A stretch of 7,711 nucleotides of DNA from Candidatus Pelagibacter sp. GTDB lineage: Bacteria; Pseudomonadota; Alphaproteobacteria; Pelagibacterales; Pelagibacteraceae. Below, piece after piece: positions 1-5,407 of this stretch. Each line of letters opens with the position of its first letter. Position 1 is the stretch's first letter. The position numbers and the translations under genes are program-made. The stretch spans positions 1-7,711 of the forward strand of contig JAOJEG010000027.1 of NCBI GenBank assembly GCA_028226535.1, in the 5' to 3' direction. Under the pieces are notes generated by a model. The model saw nothing but the letters and a program-made list of their open reading frames with translations. It did no database searches and was not told the DNA's origin.

Positions 1-818
1 GAGATATATAGACCGCTTAACACTATGATGAAAAGACCCAGATAAGTCCAATTATCAGGAAGTTCATGGAAGAAATAATAACTAATAATGATATTTGTAA
101 TAATCTCTGTATAGCCTAAAGGGGCTAATTTAGAGGCATCAGCATATTTGAGTGATAATATAAGAAAAAGATGCGCTACAGACGCTATAAGGCCTATTAA
201 AGCCATTAAAATCCATTGATTTGACGTAGGATTAATCCAAACAGAAGGCATAAATAAGCTAATTATGATAGTTCCTATCAAACCTGATAACAAAAGTGTT
301 AATAGTGGATTATCAGAACTACTGAGCTTCCTAGTTATTATAAGATAAAATCCATAACAAACTCCATTACCTAATGCAGCCATTGTAGCTAAATTTAGCT
401 CAATAAACCCAGGTCTAATTACTATCAATGTTCCAATAAATCCTAAGGAAACAGCAGTCCACCTCTTCACCCCTACTTTTTCGTTGAGAAAAAAAGGAGA
501 TAAAGCTGTTACGCATATGGGGGCAACAAAAGCTAAAGTTAAAGCTTTAGGGAGAGAAATCTCTGATATTGCATAAAAAAATAAATACGTGGAAAAAACA
601 AATATCAATCCTCTTATTAATTGAAGTGCAGGTTTTTTTGTCCACACTAGTGTGTGTCTGTAGAAAATTAACATTAAAGATAAAGTAAAAACAACAGTGA
701 AGAAATATCTAGCCCATGTAATTTGAAGAACATCCATAGATGAACTTAAATATTTTGCAAAAGCATCCATCACTGGAACAATCATCCATGCAGAAGCATT
801 TAAAATTATAGCCTTCAT
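1..818 (-). CDS. DMT-superfamily (EamA-type) permease, 3' end cut by window edge
   Basis: Inner-membrane transporter of the drug/metabolite superfamily; the substrate cannot be read from sequence. From the ATG at 816-818 the minus strand stays open for 272 codons to the window edge, beginning MKAIILNASAWMIVPVMDAF. Two EamA-like repeats are visible. The first has the N-terminal pattern of small residues followed by Ala-Lys, then ITWARYFF, and further on ALTLAFVAPICVTALSPFFLNEKV, which is the conserved end of an EamA domain. The second repeat runs through LIASVAHLFLILSLKYADASKLAPLGYTE-type sequence to a final hydrophobic helix. EamA proteins usually have 10 membrane segments and about 290-300 residues, so only some 20 residues should be missing. 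It starts 16 nt after the stop of the AEC gene. An AAGG (831-834) overlapping that stop region, 12 nt before the ATG, is a weak, distant ribosome site. It is probably the last or near-last gene seen of the leftward operon. Confidence 0.88.
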   Translation of the reverse strand, partial: MKAIILNASAWMIVPVMDAFAKYLSSSMDVLQITWARYFFTVVFTLSLMLIFYRHTLVWTKKPALQLIRGLIFVFSTYLFFYAISEISLPKALTLAFVAPICVTALSPFFLNEKVGVKRWTAVSLGFIGTLIVIRPGFIELNLATMAALGNGVCYGFYLIITRKLSSSDNPLLTLLLSGLIGTIIISLFMPSVWINPTSNQWILMALIGLIASVAHLFLILSLKYADASKLAPLGYTEIITNIIISYYFFHELPDNWTYLGLFIIVLSGLYI

Positions 819-834
819 AATAGAAGGATACCTT

Positions 835-1734
835 TTAATAGAAGTATTTTAAAGCAAAGAATAAGGTAATTGGAATTGTAACTAATGACATAACAGTAGA
901 TACAACAATTGTACTAGAAATATTATCAACAATTTCTTTTGGTGAATACATTGAAGCTACTAAGTAGCATAATATTGCACTAGGCATAGAAGATTGGATT
1001 AATACTACACCAGCCGAAACACCTGTTAAGCCAAAAATCTTTATAAGAATAAAACCTATAATGGGTCCTAAAATTACTCTTCCAGTTGAAGTTATTACAG
1101 CATCTTTGAAGGAGAAAACTTTCATTTGAGTGAGTGCAACACCCAAAGACATCAATATCATGACTATCATTCCATATGCCAGTAACATAACAGTATTCAT
1201 TACAAATTGTGGAACGGGTTGCTCAAAGTATAAAAATAAAACAGTTATTATTATTGCATAGAATGCGGGACTTTTAAAAATAGTTTGAAAATCAAATGCT
1301 CTCTTAGCTAAAAAAATATTTAATGTGAAGTGAAGAAGAACGACTAGTGAAGAAATTGCTGCTGCAATACCCATACCTAATTCTCCATATGCAAATAAAC
1401 AAATTGGAATACCCATATTTCCCGTATTAGGTAAAATAAATGTAGGTAGTTCTCTTATATAATCTTTCTTCATTAAAGCTAAAAAAATTAATCCAATTAT
1501 TCCAAATGCACTTAAAAGAATTAGAGCATAAAAAAAGAATTCTTTAAAAATATCAAAAGTTACACCTCCAGCAGTAAGTGCAAATATTACCAATGCAGGA
1601 GTACCAAAATTTCCTGCGTATGTTGTTATAAAAGAAGTATCAAAATTTGGGTTCTTTTTTCCCAACAAAAAACCAATTCCAACTATAAAAAATACTGGAA
1701 ATAAAACTTCAAAAAGTTTTAAGTAAATATCCAT
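835..1734 (-). CDS. AEC-family (auxin efflux carrier-like) permease
   Basis: Predicted inner-membrane carrier of the AEC family (also called MdcF/malonate-transporter-like in bacteria), 299 residues, the normal length. The start MDIYLKLFEVLFPVFFIVGIGFLLGK gives the typical first helix with Gly-x-Gly-x-x-x-Gly. TPALVIFALTAGG (about 45-57) is the hallmark of the first repeat, PNTGNMGIPICLFAYGELG (about 102-120) carries the family's conserved Asn-x-Gly-x-x-Gly-x-Pro motif, and LIQSSMPSAILCYLVASMY (about 245-263) matches the C-terminal 'SxMPxA' signature. About ten hydrophobic segments are visible. Bacterial members have been linked to transport of malonate and other organic or amino acids, but nothing here fixes the substrate. 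The ATG shares one base with the hom stop (TAATG), so translation is probably coupled to hom. That hints at a link with homoserine/threonine/methionine metabolism, which is an inference only. Confidence 0.9.
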   Translation of the reverse strand: MDIYLKLFEVLFPVFFIVGIGFLLGKKNPNFDTSFITTYAGNFGTPALVIFALTAGGVTFDIFKEFFFYALILLSAFGIIGLIFLALMKKDYIRELPTFILPNTGNMGIPICLFAYGELGMGIAAAISSLVVLLHFTLNIFLAKRAFDFQTIFKSPAFYAIIITVLFLYFEQPVPQFVMNTVMLLAYGMIVMILMSLGVALTQMKVFSFKDAVITSTGRVILGPIIGFILIKIFGLTGVSAGVVLIQSSMPSAILCYLVASMYSPKEIVDNISSTIVVSTVMSLVTIPITLFFALKYFY

Positions 1735-3026
1735 TAATTATACAATCTTATTAAAATAGGTGTTTTAAGAATATCTTTATTTTTCTTAAATATAGATAAG
1801 CAGTTATTACAATTAAGTTCGGAAGTTTTATGAGTTATTATTACAATAGTAGCTTTATTATCTTTTTTATTGGGAGTTTGGATTAATCTTTTTACAGATA
1901 TTTTGTATTTGGCTAGTCGATTAGTAATCTGAGATAAAACACCTGGTTTGTCTTTAACTTCAAATCTTAAATATAATGAATTTATATAATTGTTTATATT
2001 ATATGGTTTTAAGGATTTTAGTTTTTTTTCTGAAACTCCAAGAGGTTTTTTAATGTTACCTCTTAAAATAGATAATAAATCAGACAGCAATGCAGATGAT
2101 GTAGGGCCTGGACCAGCTCCCTCCCCTTGTAAAATACTTTCACCAACAGGTTTACCTTCAAGGATAACTGCATTCATTACACCAGAAACATTACCGATGT
2201 AAGATTTTTTGCTAACAAGGCACGGATGTACTGTTTCAAATAAATTACCATTTTTTAACTCAGATATTCCTAAAAGTTTAATTCTTAAATCTAGTTGGTT
2301 TGCAATTTTAATATCTTTAAGATCAATCTTCTCAATTCCTTCCATCAAACATTTATGTTTAGAAATTTTGCTATTAAATGCTAATGAAGATAAAATTCTA
2401 ACTTTTGCAAATGCATCAAAACCATTTAAATCTAATTTTGGATTTCCAGGTTCAGCATAACCAAGTTGTTGTGCTTTTTTCAAAACATCAGAAAATCTTT
2501 GGTTTGAATTTTCCATTTCTGAAAGAATATAGTTAGATGTACCGTTTAAAATTCCGTATACTTTCGAAATCTTGTTAGTAGCCAAACCTTCTTTGATAGA
2601 TCTTAATATTGGAATTCCACCTGCAACAGAAGCTTCAAATTCAAGATTAACATTATTGAGTTCCGCAATTTTAGCTAGTTCATTTCCGTGTTTAGAAATA
2701 AGTGCTTTATTTGGAGTTATTACGTGAATTTTTTTTTTCAAAGCAGTTTCAACTACTTTTTTTGAAATACCATCTGATAAACCTATAGCTTCAAACAAAA
2801 TATCAACGTTTGTTTTACCAAATATATCTAACGGATTTTTAAAAAATATTTTTTTATTAATTTTAAATTGTCTTTTTTTATTAATATTTTTAGCTGATAT
2901 GGCAACAACATTAATCTTCTTACCTGTTTTAAGTTCAATATCTTTTTTTTTAATATTCAATTCATTAAGCAAATAAGAGCCTACTTGACCAAGTCCTACT
3001 ACAGCAATATTCATTGATTTCTTCAT
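1734..3026 (-). CDS. hom: Homoserine dehydrogenase with C-terminal ACT domain
   Basis: Cytoplasmic NAD(P)H-dependent enzyme reducing aspartate semialdehyde to homoserine, the branch point to threonine and methionine. It has 430 residues, usual for the monofunctional bacterial form. The Rossmann motif GLGQVGSYLL is at 11-20. TPNKALISKHG (104-114) contains the conserved Asn-Lys. GILNGTSNYIL (158-168) is the family signature. LGYAEPGNPKLDLNGFDAFAK ends at Lys208, the expected catalytic lysine, with Asp204. GAGPGPTSSALLSDL (303-317) closes the catalytic part. Residues from about 352 (RFEVKDKPGVLSQIT) form an ACT domain, typical of threonine feedback control. One oddity is 'AEPGNPKLDL', where most homologs have an AEADPT-like sequence with no extra residues. 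The ATG overlaps the lipoprotein stop by 4 nt (ATGA); Met5 is an alternative start that still keeps the Rossmann fold. Its product feeds MetY, encoded divergently 2.4 kb away. Confidence 0.95.
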   Translation of the reverse strand: MKKSMNIAVVGLGQVGSYLLNELNIKKKDIELKTGKKINVVAISAKNINKKRQFKINKKIFFKNPLDIFGKTNVDILFEAIGLSDGISKKVVETALKKKIHVITPNKALISKHGNELAKIAELNNVNLEFEASVAGGIPILRSIKEGLATNKISKVYGILNGTSNYILSEMENSNQRFSDVLKKAQQLGYAEPGNPKLDLNGFDAFAKVRILSSLAFNSKISKHKCLMEGIEKIDLKDIKIANQLDLRIKLLGISELKNGNLFETVHPCLVSKKSYIGNVSGVMNAVILEGKPVGESILQGEGAGPGPTSSALLSDLLSILRGNIKKPLGVSEKKLKSLKPYNINNYINSLYLRFEVKDKPGVLSQITNRLAKYKISVKRLIQTPNKKDNKATIVIITHKTSELNCNNCLSIFKKNKDILKTPILIRLYN

Positions 3027-3250
3027 TGGTTTATATCTGGATATTTACTTTTTTTTGTATAGTCATCTATATAAATTTTATATTCGTCATAACTCATATT
3101 TGTTATATCTTCTGACTTTTTTAATGCTTTAGAAATTTTTTTTTGATCTTCAATTTTTTTAATCACATCTTCTGTCCAGTATTTAGAATCTTTGTTTAAT
3201 GAACAATTATTTAAAATAAAGAAAATAAAAAAAAAAAAGACTAATTTCAT
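3023..3250 (-). CDS. Small putative lipoprotein of unknown function
   Basis: A 75-residue protein beginning MKLVFFFFIFFILNNCSLNK. The lysine at position 2, the very hydrophobic stretch at 4-13 and a cysteine at 16 preceded by Leu-Asn-Asn look like a lipoprotein signal peptide. Leu is at the usual -3 position, but Asn-Asn at -2/-1 departs from the usual small residues, so processing is not certain. The mature part (SLNKDSKYWTEDVIKKIEDQ...) is charged and probably helical, ends in Lys/Asp/Tyr-rich sequence, and has no domain I recognise. Four consecutive Phe codons form a 12-T run (3227-3238 on the minus strand). The gene overlaps argC upstream and hom downstream by ATGA in both cases. That tight fit in a biosynthetic operon supports it being a real gene and suggests co-translation. 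Function unknown; the protein is expected to be anchored in a membrane facing the periplasm if the signal works. Confidence 0.75.
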   Translation of the reverse strand: MKLVFFFFIFFILNNCSLNKDSKYWTEDVIKKIEDQKKISKALKKSEDITNMSYDEYKIYIDDYTKKSKYPDINQ

Positions 3251-4269
3251 TGTAAAGCTGTTTTAATTGGGAAATTAAATTTCATATTCAAATTTTGTAC
3301 TGCCTGACCTGCTCCACCTTTAATCAAATTGTCTATAGCCGAAATTATTATAATCTTATTTTTGTATTTAGATTTACAAACAGTAATGAAGCAATTGTTT
3401 GTGTCAATGACATCATTGGTACTTAACAGACTATTTTCTTTTAAAATTTTTACAAAATCATCATTCTTATAAAAATCTGTTAGTGTCTTAATTATTTTTA
3501 ACTGAGTAATGCCTTTTTCTAGATCAATATAAATAGTACTTAAAATGCCTCGAAACATAGGTGTTAAATGAGGTGTAAAATTAAAACTTAATTTCTTTTT
3601 AGTGAATTTTTTTAACATTTGATCAATCTCTGAATTATGTCGATGAAAGCCGACACCATAAGCACTTAAAGATTCATATAGGTTTTTATCTTTGTATTTT
3701 TTATGGACACCTCTACCAGCTCCTGAGTAGCCTGATTTAGAGTCCATTATTATATTGTTAACTTTAACTAAGTTTTTTTTAAAAAGAGGAATTAATGGTA
3801 AAAGTATTGAAGTTGGATAACAACCAGGACAAGATAAGATCTGGTATTTACCAATTTCTTTTCCGTTTACTTCTGGAAGACAATATATACTTTTCTTAAT
3901 TAAATTTACTGCTCTGTGTTTTTGTTTGTACCATTTTAAATATTCCGATCCTTTTTCTAATCTAAAATCTGCAGCTAAATCAATTAATATGATTTTTTTT
4001 GATAAATGTTTTGATATATCTTGTGCTTCTCCATTAGGTAGTGCTGTAAAAACTACATCAACATCTTTTAAAAGTTTTTTATTAAACTTAATAATTTTTG
4101 GTAATTTTTTTCCTGAAAGAGATTTGTCATAGCTAGATATATTTTTTCCTACAGAACTATTTCCACACAGAAATTTTATATTTATATATTTGTGCTTAAT
4201 TAATAATTTAATTAATTGAACTCCAATATATCCAGTTGAACCAGCAACTAATGCATTAAGCTTAGGCAT
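3247..4269 (-). CDS. argC: N-acetyl-gamma-glutamyl-phosphate reductase
   Basis: Cytoplasmic NADPH-dependent enzyme of arginine biosynthesis, converting N-acetyl-glutamyl 5-phosphate to N-acetylglutamate 5-semialdehyde. It has 340 residues, matching the long (type 1) ArgC form. The cofactor-binding motif AGSTGYIGVQL is at 9-19. LIDLAADFRL (95-104) is highly conserved. LSCPGCYPTSILLPL (145-159) holds the catalytic Cys150. DSKSGYSGAGRG (176-187), GFHRHNSEI (207-215, with the catalytic-site His pair), TPHLTPMFRGILSTIY (232-247) and DNLIKGGAGQAVQNLN (313-328) all match the family. The start MPKLNALVAGSTGYIG places the Rossmann fold right at the N-terminus, as expected. The stop overlaps the lipoprotein ATG by 4 nt. 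Upstream lies a 33-nt gap after rpsI with a perfect extended -10 box so close to the ATG that the transcript could be leaderless. Confidence 0.96.
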   Translation of the reverse strand: MPKLNALVAGSTGYIGVQLIKLLIKHKYINIKFLCGNSSVGKNISSYDKSLSGKKLPKIIKFNKKLLKDVDVVFTALPNGEAQDISKHLSKKIILIDLAADFRLEKGSEYLKWYKQKHRAVNLIKKSIYCLPEVNGKEIGKYQILSCPGCYPTSILLPLIPLFKKNLVKVNNIIMDSKSGYSGAGRGVHKKYKDKNLYESLSAYGVGFHRHNSEIDQMLKKFTKKKLSFNFTPHLTPMFRGILSTIYIDLEKGITQLKIIKTLTDFYKNDDFVKILKENSLLSTNDVIDTNNCFITVCKSKYKNKIIIISAIDNLIKGGAGQAVQNLNMKFNFPIKTALQ

Positions 4270-4274
4270 AATTT

Positions 4275-4283
4275 ATTATAACA
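4275..4283 (-). promoter_or_regulatory. Candidate extended -10 promoter for argC
   Basis: On the minus strand the bases read TGTTATAAT, a perfect extended -10 element (TGnTATAAT), inside the 33-nt gap between rpsI and argC. The region upstream is T-rich and has no good TTGACA match; TTCTTT-like sequence about 15-16 nt away is the nearest. A start site about seven bases downstream would fall at about 4268-4269, on the ATG of argC, which predicts a leaderless or nearly leaderless mRNA. In DNA this AT-rich a chance match is possible, so this is a candidate only. Confidence 0.45.
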
Positions 4284-4302
4284 GTTTAAAATTAAAAAAG
4301 AA

Positions 4303-4740
4303 TTATCTTTTAGAAAATTGAAAGCTTCTTCTAGCTTTTCTTCTACCAGGTTTTTTTCTCTCTACTGCTCTAGAGTCTCTGGTTGTAAGTTTTTCGGTCT
4401 TTAATGTAGATTTAAAATTTTCATCAAACATAACTAAAGCTTTAGAAATACCATGAACTAATGCTCCTGCTTGGCCAGTAGGTCCTCCCCCACTAACACT
4501 ACATCTAACATCATAATCTGTAGACTGGTTAATTATATCAAATGGTCTTGTAATTTGAAGATGATGAAATTCACTTGAAAAATATTCATTAAATAATTTT
4601 CCGTTAACATAAATTTTACCAGATCCTTTTTTTAACCACACCTTTGCAATAGAAGTTTTTCTTCTACCTGTTGCGTATTTACTATCCTTAAAGTCTAATT
4701 TTAATTTAGGTGTTTTTGTAGCTGTTTGAGTATTTTCCAT
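4303..4740 (-). CDS. rpsI: 30S ribosomal protein S9
   Basis: Small-subunit ribosomal protein S9 (uS9), whose C-terminal tail reaches the P-site tRNA. Signature segments are YATGRRKTSIAKVWL (22-36), SGGGPTGQAGALVHGISKAL (83-102) and the basic tail RDSRAVERKKPGRRKARRSFQFSKR beginning near 121 and ending in the universal Ser-Lys-Arg. It has 145 residues, about 15 more than the E. coli protein. The extra length is a polar, Lys/Thr-rich N-terminal extension (MENTQTATKTPKLKLDFKDS) before the conserved core, a feature also seen in other alphaproteobacterial S9 proteins. The ATG lies one base after the rplM stop (TAATATG) and has no clear Shine-Dalgarno sequence, so translation is probably coupled to rplM. 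The rplM-rpsI pair is a near-universal bacterial operon. Confidence 0.98.
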   Translation of the reverse strand: MENTQTATKTPKLKLDFKDSKYATGRRKTSIAKVWLKKGSGKIYVNGKLFNEYFSSEFHHLQITRPFDIINQSTDYDVRCSVSGGGPTGQAGALVHGISKALVMFDENFKSTLKTEKLTTRDSRAVERKKPGRRKARRSFQFSKR

Positions 4741-4741
4741 A

Positions 4742-5200
4742 TTAATTTCTAGCTAAGTTTTTACTGTTTAATTTGCCCAACTCAATAACTTGTGGATTCT
4801 GTGCTGAATGCGGATGATCACTCCCAGAATAAATCTTTAGTTTTGTTAATTGTTTTCTTCCTAAAACACCACCTGGCAACATTCTTTTCACTGCAAGTTT
4901 TAAAGTTTCACCTGGTTTTTTTTCATGTAATTTTTCTGGTGTAGTTTCTTTAATTCCGCCAGGATGTCCTGTGTGTCTATAATAAATTTTGTCTTGAAAT
5001 TTTTTTCCAGTAAATTTTGCTTGTTCAATATTTTTAACAACTACAAAATCTCCATGGTCCATATGTGGTGTGTAAGTAGTTTTGTTTTTTCCTCTGATAA
5101 TTTTAGATATTACAGTTGCTAATCTTCCAACTACAGCATTTGTTGCATCTATTTCATACCATGAGGAAGTTACCTGGTCTTTTTTTACGAATTTTGTCAT
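4742..5200 (-). CDS. rplM: 50S ribosomal protein L13
   Basis: Large-subunit ribosomal protein L13 (uL13), an early assembly protein that binds 23S rRNA. It has 152 residues against about 142 in E. coli. The N-terminus MTKFVKKDQVTSSWYEIDATNAVVGRLA aligns with the usual 'W-x-x-x-D-A-x-x-x-x-x-G-R-L-A' start and supports this ATG. HMDHGDFVVVKN (46-57), YYRHTGHPGG (73-82) and the signature AVKRMLPGGVLGRKQLTKLKIYSG (103-126) are present. It is the first gene of the leftward train. No Shine-Dalgarno sequence is visible in the bases just before the ATG (CCTGGCACA), and the best promoter reading leaves only a few bases of leader, so the message may be leaderless. Confidence 0.98.
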   Translation of the reverse strand: MTKFVKKDQVTSSWYEIDATNAVVGRLATVISKIIRGKNKTTYTPHMDHGDFVVVKNIEQAKFTGKKFQDKIYYRHTGHPGGIKETTPEKLHEKKPGETLKLAVKRMLPGGVLGRKQLTKLKIYSGSDHPHSAQNPQVIELGKLNSKNLARN

Positions 5201-5210
5201 TGTGCCAGGA

Positions 5211-5238
5211 TTAATACTATTATTAATTGCAAAGTCAA
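5211..5238 (-). promoter_or_regulatory. Candidate promoter for the rplM-rpsI leftward operon
   Basis: Read on the minus strand, TTGACT (5233-5238) is a good -35 box, followed after 16 bp by TATTAA (5211-5216) as a 4-of-6 -10 box. The start site would fall near 5204, about four bases before the rplM ATG. The -35 sequence matches the strong consensus at five of six positions. The -10 is weaker, and a different -10 in the surrounding AT-rich bases cannot be excluded. Confidence 0.45.
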
Positions 5239-5253
5239 TTTGATATTTGACTT
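5232..5253. repeat. Inverted repeat AAGTCAA / TTGACTT with 8-bp spacer
   Basis: AAGTCAA at 5232-5238 is the exact reverse complement of TTGACTT at 5247-5253, separated by TTTGATAT. Each arm contains TTGACT pointing outward, so the simplest reading is two -35 hexamers placed back to back for rplM (left) and metY (right). The same symmetry would also suit a dimeric DNA-binding regulator; sequence alone does not decide between these. Confidence 0.6.
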
Positions 5254-5277
5254 GTAATATAGGGCTTATCTGATAAA
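5247..5277 (+). promoter_or_regulatory. Candidate promoter for metY
   Basis: TTGACT (5247-5252) is a good -35 box. The -10 is uncertain. GATAAA (5272-5277) lies at a long 19-bp spacing and would start transcription near 5284, exactly at the edge of the SAM-II aptamer. Alternatively TAATAT (5255-5260), just after a TG, could be the -10 of a promoter with a poor -35, starting near 5267. The bases at 5266-5276 also form a perfect short palindrome (TTATC-T-GATAA). A promoter must lie in this interval because the aptamers need to be transcribed, but the exact boxes are tentative. Confidence 0.4.
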
Positions 5278-5283
5278 AGTAAC

Positions 5284-5328
5284 AAGCCGATTTGATCCTA
5301 TTGCGGGCATATAACTGCTAAACAGGAA
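5284..5328 (+). promoter_or_regulatory. SAM-II riboswitch aptamer (first of tandem pair)
   Basis: Predicted RNA element binding S-adenosylmethionine. The core GATTTGATCCTATTGCGGGC (5289-5308) closely follows the SAM-II pattern GATTTAACCGTATTG, and the downstream GCTAAA (5317-5322) matches the conserved SAM-II segment before the pseudoknot strand. Pairings visible are a short P1 (GCC 5286-5288 with GGC 5306-5308) and a pseudoknot helix (TCCT 5296-5299 with AGGA 5324-5327). P1 is only three pairs long, weaker than in the best-known examples. A five-U run (5329-5333) follows directly, which fits control at the level of transcription. SAM-II elements are known in alphaproteobacteria in front of methionine and SAM synthesis genes; here the target is metY. 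Confidence 0.82.
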
Positions 5329-5348
5329 TTTTTCATTACATTATCGGT

Positions 5349-5403
5349 AGGCATTTGAACTGTATTGTGCGCCTTACATTAAGTTAAAGCACTAAAAAAG
5401 GAG
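5349..5403 (+). promoter_or_regulatory. SAM-V riboswitch aptamer overlapping the metY ribosome site
   Basis: A second SAM aptamer. AGGC (5349-5352) pairs with GCCT (5371-5374) to form P1 around ATTTGAACTGTATTGTGC, which shares the ATTTGA...TATTG core with the SAM-II copy upstream. The 3' side TTAAAGCAC (5384-5392) continues straight into the Shine-Dalgarno AAGGAG (5398-5403). Candidate pseudoknot pairings are AACT (5358-5361) with AGTT (5382-5385) and GTGC (5367-5370) with GCAC (5389-5392). SAM-V was described as a SAM-II-like class common in marine bacteria including Pelagibacter. Its closeness to the start codon points to control of translation initiation, with bound SAM expected to block ribosome access. 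Confidence 0.82.
5398..5403 (+). promoter_or_regulatory. Shine-Dalgarno sequence of metY
   Basis: AAGGAG lies four bases before the ATG at 5408. It is the clearest ribosome binding site in the window, where most leftward genes lack one. This fits with its being the control point of the SAM-V aptamer. Confidence 0.85.
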
Positions 5404-5407
5404 TAAA

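Noticed and set aside
1990..2460. Two plus-strand open frames (1990-2202 and 2209-2460) opposite hom
   Set aside because: They lie fully inside hom on the other strand, have no ribosome site or recognisable domain, and hom matches its family throughout.
3926..4132. Plus-strand open frame of 68 codons opposite argC
   Set aside because: Antisense shadow of a well-conserved gene, with no independent coding signs.
5266..5276. TTATC-T-GATAA palindrome as an RNA hairpin
   Set aside because: A one-base loop cannot form a stable hairpin; at most it could be a DNA-level symmetry near the metY -10 region.
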